Origin: an uncultured Eubacteriales bacterium
GTDB lineage: Bacteria; Bacillota; Clostridia; Christensenellales; Aristaeellaceae
Direction: 5' to 3'
Length of the DNA: 64,000 nt
Assembly: GCA_900318145.1 (NCBI GenBank)
Contig: ONJM01000002.1
Coordinates: 1-64,000 of the forward strand
Below, piece by piece: positions 58,129 through 64,000 of the stretch. The translations under genes and the position numbers were made by a program. Each line of letters starts with the position of its first letter. Positions within the stretch are counted from its first letter, which is position 1. The notes below the pieces were generated by a model. The model ran no database searches and was not told the DNA's origin. It saw only the letters and a program-made list of their open reading frames with translations.

Positions 58129-60915
58129 ATGGCGAAAAAGCGCAGACCTGCAACAGGGACCGTCCAGCAGACGGCTCCGCTGCAGAAAAAACAGACCCCA
58201 GAGATTCGCCGTGCGGTTGACGGCTTTATCAATACACTGGCCTACCTGGGAGAAGCGTCGGAACTGAATAAGGCAAACGACTACGAACGGCATTCGATCA
58301 CACACGACTATGAAACGCTGACGGTTATGTACCGTGAAAACTGGCTCGCGAAACGGATCATCGATACGCCTTGCGAGGATATGACCCGGGCATGGTACAC
58401 AGTTTCCTCCGAGCTTGAACAGGATAAACTGGACGAGCTGGCAAAACTGGAAGCGAAGCACAATATCAAGCAGGAAGTCACGAACATGCTGCGCTGGGCG
58501 CGTCTGTACGGCGGCGCTGCGGCTGTGATGGTCATAAAAGGCCAGGAAGACATGCTGGATCAGCCGATGGATTACGACACGCTGATGCCTGGTTGCTTCC
58601 GGGGCCTTATCGTTGTGGACCGGATCAGGGGCCTGTATCCGTCGCTGGAACTGGAAGACGATATGGATGATCCTGAATTCGGTTATCCGCGATATTACGA
58701 CGTTGTGCTGGACGATACAACCGGCGAGACGCTGCGGATCCATCACAGTCGGATGCTGATGGCCAGAGGCCGGATGCTGCCGATTCAGGAAGAAATCAAC
58801 GAAGAATACTGGGGAGCCAGTGAAATCGAGCACGTATACGAAGAGCTTCAGAAACGGAACGCTACCAGCGCCAACATCGCGCAGCTGGTCTTCCAGGCGA
58901 ACGTATCAGCCATGCGCATCGGAAACTTCGGCGAAGCGCTGGCGATGGGCACCGAGGAACAGAAGCGCAAGGTGATGGAGTCCATCTTCAACGTGAACCG
59001 GATCAAAAACAGCTTCGGTCTCCTGCTGATGGGCAATGAAGACAGCTACGAACAGCATCCGTACTCATTCGCCGGAATCGCGGAGGTTTACGAGTCCTTC
59101 ATGATGGACATGGCCGGTGCGGCTGAGATCCCGGCCACAAAGCTGTTTGGTCGGTCGCCTCAGGGCATGAACGCTACCGGCGAGTCCGACATGAAGAACT
59201 ATTATGAGATGCTGGCACAGCTGCAGGAGCGGAACCTCCGTCCCGCAATGGAGAAGCTGCTGCCGGTAATGGCCATGAGCCTCTGGGGCATGATTCCGGA
59301 AGACATGGAGATCGTGTTCGAACCTCTGATGACCACGACACCGGACCAAAGAGCGGATATCATGACCAAACAGGCCGGAGCGATCATCCAGGCGTTCAGC
59401 GCCGGATTGATCTCACAGAAAACAGCGCTGCTTGAGCTGCAGGAACAGGGCAAATCAATCGGAGCCTGGACGAATATCACCGATGAGGACATTGAGAACG
59501 CCGACGATGAGGTTGACAGCGGTGAAGGGATGGAAGATCCGATGGGCATGATGGGCCCGGGAGGACCTGGAGCGGGTGGAATGCCTCCGGAAGGCGCTAC
59601 ACCGCCGGAAGAGGGACAACCGATGCCAGAGCAGCCGATGCCTGAGCAGGAAGAATCCCCGGAAGCCGAGCAGCCTGAACAGGATGAAGAAATAGATCTG
59701 GACAAGGTCCATGAGCTTAAAGAGCGGATCCATCGGATTCTCGAGGAAGGCAAGGAAGAAACCGAAGACGGCGGTCCCGGAAGCGGCCCAAGGCCCGGGT
59801 ACCATAAAAACGGAACGAACCTGATTGAACGGGCGAAGTTCATCGCCAATCCGACGGCCGGGATGCCTGAAGTAAAGTCGGCTCCGCGGACAAAGGCCAG
59901 CGTGAACCAGGCAAACCGGGAGCGCGAGCAATGGTCAAATCTCACGCTGCATCAGAAGGTTGCCGGAAACGCCCAGCAGGAGCGGCACATGCGGAAGATG
60001 AAGCGCCAGGTCATGAAGGCCGCAGCCAAGGGTGATCTGGAAACGGCTCGCGCAATCGTGAAAAAGAACCGGCACTACTGGTCGAATGATCCGGAAAGCA
60101 CCCAGAAGGTCCAGAGCGAAACCCTGAAGCGGCAGAGAGCTGTGAAAAGCGGATTTCTGAATGATCTGATCGGATCCGTGAAGCGCTTCCTCTCCGGAGA
60201 CGCGGAATGGAACGAGGGAGATCATCCGCGTGGACAGCCCGGGAACGCTGGCCAGTTCGCACCGAAAGGCGGCGGCAGCTCAGAATCTTCGAAAAACGAA
60301 GAAAATTCGTCCTCTGGAACGGTTGCTAATAGTCCGCAAGCGGGATATAATAAAGCAGAGTCTCCGAAACAGTCTTTCACAAAGACGGTTGCGAAGAAAT
60401 TCCGGGAGACGTTCCATGCTGCGAAGGCCGCAGTTGCAAAGGACCGTCCGCAGGATGCATGGCGCGTAGACAGCACATACACGGATAACGATTACGAACA
60501 CATGGACTGTTTCACAACACAAGGTGGATCAGCGGTCGCTGTCCATGATGGAGATATTGTCAGTGTGTGCGCAAACCCAAATGACAAGACAACCAGAGGG
60601 CGAGACCTTCTGTCTCATGCGGTTAGCATGGGTGGAAAGAAGCTGGATGCTTTCGGAAAGCTCTACGGCTTTTACATCAAAAACGGGTTCGAGCCCGTGA
60701 GCTGGTGCGAATTCGATGAGAACTACGCGCCGGATGGCTGGACAAAGGGCAGAGACGATCCAGAACCGGTCATCTTCTTTAAATACACCGGCCGCAGCCG
60801 CGATGAGATTGCGAATGATTTCGGAAACGACCACTATGAGTACGTGAAGCGCGTCGATGCCAGCGCGGATTATGACGCCGCAAAGGAAGTCAGAGACAAA
60901 AGCCTGAAAGGATGA
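58129..60915 (+). CDS. Portal protein (DUF1073) with GNAT-like C-terminal extension
   Basis: A 928-residue protein. Residues 1-460 are a DUF1073 portal (LTVMYRENWLAKRIIDTPCED, LRWARLYGGAAAVM, LFGRSPQGMNATGESDMKNYYE). A Met/Pro/Glu-rich linker follows (about 465-545), then GGPGSGPRPGYHKNG near 547, a basic helical stretch, and HPRGQPGNAGQFAPKGGG near 697. Residues 775-905 form an extra domain resembling a GNAT fold: GGSAVAVHDGDIVSVCANP, TRGRDLLSHAVSMGGKKLD, FYIKNGFEPVSWCEFDENYA. A normal portal needs only the first part. ATG 58129 is preferred to GTG 58120 on ribosome-site spacing. Confidence 0.85.
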   Translation: MAKKRRPATGTVQQTAPLQKKQTPEIRRAVDGFINTLAYLGEASELNKANDYERHSITHDYETLTVMYRENWLAKRIIDTPCEDMTRAWYTVSSELEQDKLDELAKLEAKHNIKQEVTNMLRWARLYGGAAAVMVIKGQEDMLDQPMDYDTLMPGCFRGLIVVDRIRGLYPSLELEDDMDDPEFGYPRYYDVVLDDTTGETLRIHHSRMLMARGRMLPIQEEINEEYWGASEIEHVYEELQKRNATSANIAQLVFQANVSAMRIGNFGEALAMGTEEQKRKVMESIFNVNRIKNSFGLLLMGNEDSYEQHPYSFAGIAEVYESFMMDMAGAAEIPATKLFGRSPQGMNATGESDMKNYYEMLAQLQERNLRPAMEKLLPVMAMSLWGMIPEDMEIVFEPLMTTTPDQRADIMTKQAGAIIQAFSAGLISQKTALLELQEQGKSIGAWTNITDEDIENADDEVDSGEGMEDPMGMMGPGGPGAGGMPPEGATPPEEGQPMPEQPMPEQEESPEAEQPEQDEEIDLDKVHELKERIHRILEEGKEETEDGGPGSGPRPGYHKNGTNLIERAKFIANPTAGMPEVKSAPRTKASVNQANREREQWSNLTLHQKVAGNAQQERHMRKMKRQVMKAAAKGDLETARAIVKKNRHYWSNDPESTQKVQSETLKRQRAVKSGFLNDLIGSVKRFLSGDAEWNEGDHPRGQPGNAGQFAPKGGGSSESSKNEENSSSGTVANSPQAGYNKAESPKQSFTKTVAKKFRETFHAAKAAVAKDRPQDAWRVDSTYTDNDYEHMDCFTTQGGSAVAVHDGDIVSVCANPNDKTTRGRDLLSHAVSMGGKKLDAFGKLYGFYIKNGFEPVSWCEFDENYAPDGWTKGRDDPEPVIFFKYTGRSRDEIANDFGNDHYEYVKRVDASADYDAAKEVRDKSLKG

Positions 60916-60920
60916 TCAGC

Positions 60921-61154
60921 ATGGCGACTTATTCCCAGTTCTACGATGCCGTCAGGGAGAACGTCAAGCAGCGCGTTGCTCGTTTTGGCGAGCCGGAAGC
61001 GGTGGTGGATGAATTTCTGAAAGCAGAGGAAGAACAGATCAAAGGCGAATACCGTCATTACACAGAAGACGAAGTTCCGGATGGAATGACACCGGAAGCG
61101 TTTCTGAAATCCTGCATCGAGAGCATATCCTACTGCCTCGAGATGTGTTTCTGA
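60921..61154 (+). CDS. Small acidic protein, candidate immunity partner
   Basis: A 77-residue helical, acidic protein directly after the portal fusion (AAAGGA about 8 bases before ATG 60921; ATG 60912 overlaps the portal stop). VDEFLKAEEEQIKGEYRHYTED and a CIESISYCLEMCF end. Small genes placed right behind toxin-like C-terminal domains are often immunity proteins. That role is inferred from position only. Confidence 0.6.
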   Translation: MATYSQFYDAVRENVKQRVARFGEPEAVVDEFLKAEEEQIKGEYRHYTEDEVPDGMTPEAFLKSCIESISYCLEMCF

Positions 61155-61454
61155 TACCAAAACAACAACCGAGAAGCTCGACAGTTCGCTGCCGGGCTTT
61201 TCTTATACCTTAAAACAGCCCCAGCCAGATCCGGGTGTTCTTCTTCCTCCGGCACCTGTGAAATGGTGCGTCAGCGGGGAGGCTGGGGCCTGGTAAGCCT
61301 GAAGCCCGCCCAGTTGCCTGTCTGGGCCTTTATGTGGTGCGCAACGGAAATTGTCGACAGCGACTTTCTTCATGTTTCAGATACCTCCTGATCATATATG
61401 CGCTTAAATGGGCACGAATTCCTGTGCCAGCCACATTTCAAAGGGAGTGATCGG
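61155..61454 (+). other. Structured intergenic region, 300 bases
   Basis: No gene seen. A terminator-like hairpin lies at about 61168-61203 (GAAGCTCGACAG TTCG CTG...GCTTTTC). It is followed by CCCCAGCC (61219-61226) pairing with GGCTGGGG (61281-61288) around an inner GCACC/GGTGC stem (61252-61269). A third hairpin GCCCAG/CTGGGC (61308-61327) ends in CCTTTAT. It could hold a small structured RNA or split portal expression from MuF expression. Confidence 0.5.
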
Positions 61455-62291
61455 ATGCCGAGCGTCAGCAAGCACGAAGAGCGAAGGTTCTGGAAGGACC
61501 TGTGCAAGCTCTTCAACGGTCTGTTGGATGCCGTAAAAGAAAGAGGGTCCTCCGCGCTGACGGAAGATGGCCCGGAATTCAGGCAGCTCATGCAATCAGA
61601 TCGAATGAGCCAGTTCCTCAACAGAATCGTCGGAAGAATGGTACGGACGCAGCGGAAAGTGAGCGCCAACTCCTGGAGAGAGGCAGCATCAAAATCCACA
61701 AACGGACAGGAGCTTTTTAATCTGATCTCCGGAGAGATGAATGGTCCAGTCGGAGCACGTGTGCAGCAGCTCATTGCCGAAAATGCCGCGTTTATCAAAA
61801 CGCTGCCGGAGCAGTGGGCGAAATACGTCACACAGTATGCTTCCCGGGAGGCGCTGAAGGGCAAACGGCCGGAAGCGGTCGAAGCGGAGCTCAGGAAGAT
61901 CATACCGGAGCACATGGCGAAAAACCTGAAATGCATCGCCAGAACGGAATGCGCAAAGGCGAATGCGGCCATTGTACAGGCGAGAGCGGAAAACTGCGGA
62001 ATCCGGGCGTACATCTGGCGCTGCGTGAAGGATGAACGATCCAGAGACTCACACAGGGGAATGGACGGGATTCTGGTCTTCTATGATGATCCACCAAATC
62101 CGGAAGCATTATTCGGTGGAGAAAAGCCATACGGGAGCTATCATGCGGGGAACACGTTCAACTGCAGATGCTACCAGGAGCCAGTAATAGACATTTCATA
62201 TCTTCCGGACGTCCTGTTGGTTCATGACCACGGAGCGATCCGGAGGATGACAAAGGGCCAAATTATGAAAGGATTCGGGAAAATAGCGTAA
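61455..62291 (+). CDS. Phage MuF-like minor head protein
   Basis: A 278-residue protein with the Mu gpF domain at the C terminus: ARTECAKANAAIVQARAENC, WRCVKDERSRDSHRGMDG, and AGNTFNCRCYQEPV. MuF proteins sit in the head and are ejected or help morphogenesis. Residues 1-150 are helical. ATG 61455 after AAGGGAGTG. Confidence 0.9.
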   Translation: MPSVSKHEERRFWKDLCKLFNGLLDAVKERGSSALTEDGPEFRQLMQSDRMSQFLNRIVGRMVRTQRKVSANSWREAASKSTNGQELFNLISGEMNGPVGARVQQLIAENAAFIKTLPEQWAKYVTQYASREALKGKRPEAVEAELRKIIPEHMAKNLKCIARTECAKANAAIVQARAENCGIRAYIWRCVKDERSRDSHRGMDGILVFYDDPPNPEALFGGEKPYGSYHAGNTFNCRCYQEPVIDISYLPDVLLVHDHGAIRRMTKGQIMKGFGKIA

Positions 62292-62303
62292 GGGGGTGGC
62301 CGG

Positions 62304-63944
62304 ATGAGCGCAGGGAAAGTATTTCGCGGGATCATGAAACTCCTGGGGAAAGATGAGGCTCTCCGGCTGGCGAATCGTATCCTGAATCTTGATGGAGGTC
62401 CTGGATCTGGAAACTTTGGACATAAAGGAAGACCGGGGAAGGTCGGCGGCAGTGGAGAAGGCGGTGGATCCGCGTTCAGAACACAGAGCGCTTCCGGAGC
62501 CTATATCGGTATTCAGAAAGCTGCAGCCTTCCAGGGAATTAAGAAGATCGCGCAAAAGTCGAAGAATGCAAAAGATTTCATCGACAGTCTTGATAAGAAA
62601 CAGCGTGACATGGTCGCAGCGCAGCACAGGCAGTCCGGGACGAAGGAACGAATCATGGACTATGTGGAGCGCATGCGGCAGCTGATGTGCTCTCAGAAAC
62701 CAGAAAAGACGGTTCCGTTTAAGATGGTTGAAGGGAAGGACATCTCAGAAACGGCCGAATGGGACGGGAAGACCTACACGGAGCCGAAATTCGGACAGGT
62801 GATCGATACCGAGATCGAACACGCGATTGTCCAGCAGGGCTTTAATGGACCGCCGAAGGTTGTTTCCCAGGAAGAGATCCTGGACATCATCGAAAAACAT
62901 CCGGAAATGCCGGTTCTGTTTCGGTCCTATGCGGCCCTGGGGGATGAAGCGGTTCAGGCGTTTGACGATATGCTGGAAAACGGCGAATGGTACGTAGACT
63001 GCTCGAATGGCGGTGCGCAATACGGGCAAGGCATGTACTGCGCTGGCGTATACGGGAGCTCCGATTACAGCGGAGCGCTTGAGGAAATGCGGCATTACAG
63101 GCATGTTTCAATGAAAAACGCGAGAGCCAGATGGTGCCCGCAGCTGGCAGATGATGAGGATCGGATAAATGTGGACGGAAAAGCGGTTGTATTCCGTCAG
63201 GCCGACATGAAGAAAACTGAGGAAGCAAAACCTCCGGAGGCTGCTGAAGTTGTTGCGATGGTAAAATCATCGTGGACAACGGAAACGGTGAAGGGATATT
63301 TCCTGCCGATGGATCCGGAAGACCCGGACAGCCCTTTGGAATTCACATACTACAGCGACGATGAAGGCCACAACACCATTCCAGCAGACAAGGTTCCATA
63401 CTGGGGACCGATCAGCCGGACAGAAACGCCTCCTGCAGCGTCCGCTTCTACGCGCATGATGACACTGGATCCCAGCTCGAAGATCATTGCCTACAAAGAT
63501 TTGCTTGAAATCAGGAGAAAGTCGGAAAACATCATCAGAGAAAACAAGAGAAGAGAAGCAGAAGAGGCAGATCAGTTCTTTGGCAAAGAGCTTACAGATG
63601 ATGCTACATGCGAGCGGATACTGTACAGGACAATGATGGGAAGGGGAACGGGAGATCTGAGCCCTGAAGCAATAAAAAAGGTCCTCGCATGGAAGGAAAG
63701 CCACAAGGATCGGTTGGAAGAAATAAAAAAATTCGCAGAGCTGCAAGCTGAAAAAACTGACAAGGCCCGCGAAGAAGCGAAAAAATACGAAAGGTTCAGC
63801 AACATGGATCCAGGTGTGCTTGCGACGTATCTCGGATATGACGCGATCAACGCGGAAGGCCATGGATCAACGAACAGCTACACGGTCGTTCTGAACAGGA
63901 CAAAGCTGATTCTCAGCCAATCCAGACTGGACGTAGCGTCTTAA
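62304..63944 (+). CDS. ADP-ribosyltransferase-like phage head-associated protein
   Basis: A 546-residue protein. Residues 30-50 carry the motif GGPGSGNFGHKGRPGKVGGS, related to the GGPGSG motif of the portal fusion. The ART-like core starts near 205: VLFRSYAALGDEA (Arg strand), then GAQYGQGMYCAGVYGSS (the YGxGxY turn). It continues at 380-395 (TLDPSSKIIAYKDLLEI) and closes at 511-540 (GYDAINAEGHGS, SYTVVLNRTKLI). A charged coiled insert (400-490) separates the last parts. It probably transfers ADP-ribose from NAD to a protein or DNA target early in infection. Confidence 0.72.
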   Translation: MSAGKVFRGIMKLLGKDEALRLANRILNLDGGPGSGNFGHKGRPGKVGGSGEGGGSAFRTQSASGAYIGIQKAAAFQGIKKIAQKSKNAKDFIDSLDKKQRDMVAAQHRQSGTKERIMDYVERMRQLMCSQKPEKTVPFKMVEGKDISETAEWDGKTYTEPKFGQVIDTEIEHAIVQQGFNGPPKVVSQEEILDIIEKHPEMPVLFRSYAALGDEAVQAFDDMLENGEWYVDCSNGGAQYGQGMYCAGVYGSSDYSGALEEMRHYRHVSMKNARARWCPQLADDEDRINVDGKAVVFRQADMKKTEEAKPPEAAEVVAMVKSSWTTETVKGYFLPMDPEDPDSPLEFTYYSDDEGHNTIPADKVPYWGPISRTETPPAASASTRMMTLDPSSKIIAYKDLLEIRRKSENIIRENKRREAEEADQFFGKELTDDATCERILYRTMMGRGTGDLSPEAIKKVLAWKESHKDRLEEIKKFAELQAEKTDKAREEAKKYERFSNMDPGVLATYLGYDAINAEGHGSTNSYTVVLNRTKLILSQSRLDVAS

Positions 63945-63960
63945 GAAAGAAGGTGGACAG

Positions 63961-64000
63961 ATGAAATTCAGCAGGAACCCTGAATCCGGCCAGCTGGAGA
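63961..64000 (+). CDS. Start of a further late phage gene, cut by the window edge
   Basis: ATG 63961 with AAGAAAGGTGG upstream, 16 bases after the ART-like gene. Thirteen residues are visible (MKFSRNPESGQLE). A scaffold or head protein would be expected here, but nothing can be said from the fragment. Confidence 0.5.
   Translation, partial: MKFSRNPESGQLE

Noticed and set aside
38560-64000. CRISPR array or anti-CRISPR locus in the prophage
   Set aside because: No regularly spaced identical repeats are seen. The only tandem units are the 10-bp iterons, and no known Aca-like pair could be recognised with confidence.

Overview
The first 36 kb are chromosome of a mid-GC Firmicute (Bacillota), most probably an anaerobic gut or rumen Clostridium-like bacterium. 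The grounds are sigma-A type promoters with strong AGGAGG ribosome binding sites, a perfect CIRCE operator before groES-groEL, a class II LysRS behind greA, small families typical of Firmicutes (DUF896, DUF1292, PadR plus DUF4097), and plant-fibre enzymes (GH67 alpha-glucuronidase, a GH5 glycosidase) beside a BspA-like leucine-rich surface protein. I cannot name a genus. From 36 kb to the right edge lies a prophage whose far end is outside the window.

Host layout. The window opens on the 3' end of a group II intron. Then come alpha-glucuronidase (-), a small coiled-coil protein, padR-DUF4097, a GntR operon ending in dapF, ornithine carbamoyltransferase (-), a two-gene regulator operon (XRE-S24 protein plus an orphan LexA-type DNA-binding domain), an M18 aminopeptidase, mutY (-), groES-groEL, metAA (predicted acetyl-CoA type), a winged-helix/PD-(D/E)XK-like protein, greA-lysS, an esterase (-), a secreted metallo-beta-lactamase fold protein (-), the LRR protein, an M23 peptidase without a clear start (-), hemolysin III, GH5, and a three-gene minus-strand operon (F420 ligase-like, DUF1643, acyl-ACP thioesterase). 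A GT2-GtrA fusion follows, then a membrane/envelope cluster with two Lgt-like proteins, a NAGPA-domain protein and a transporter-like/PlsC fusion, and finally a MutS-family ATPase (-).

Prophage layout. The left attachment site is the 3' part of a tRNA-Pro(GGG) gene (35966-36019). A tyrosine integrase, hicAB, and a divergent repressor/Cro switch follow. The early operon carries DUF1351, RecT, an MBL-fold protein, a NinB-like protein, HNH, a 600-base purine-rich non-coding mosaic, a DUF6291-type replication protein with internal 10-bp iterons, DUF1064, SSB and an ArpU/RinA-like candidate late activator. Next are many small accessory genes, a second tyrosine recombinase, an AT-richer block and a MazG-like protein. 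A late promoter followed at once by a terminator leads into a ParB-phosphoribosyltransferase fusion, both terminase subunits, a portal protein with a GNAT-like C-terminal domain, a small candidate immunity gene, a MuF protein, and an ADP-ribosyltransferase-like protein.

The most unusual parts are the capsid-linked effector-like module (58-64 kb), the ParB-PRTase fusion, the purine-rich mosaic next to the iterons, an ssb gene without a canonical start codon, and a possible 50-base RNA able to pair with the hicA ribosome binding site. All family names come from reading the sequence; no database search was run.
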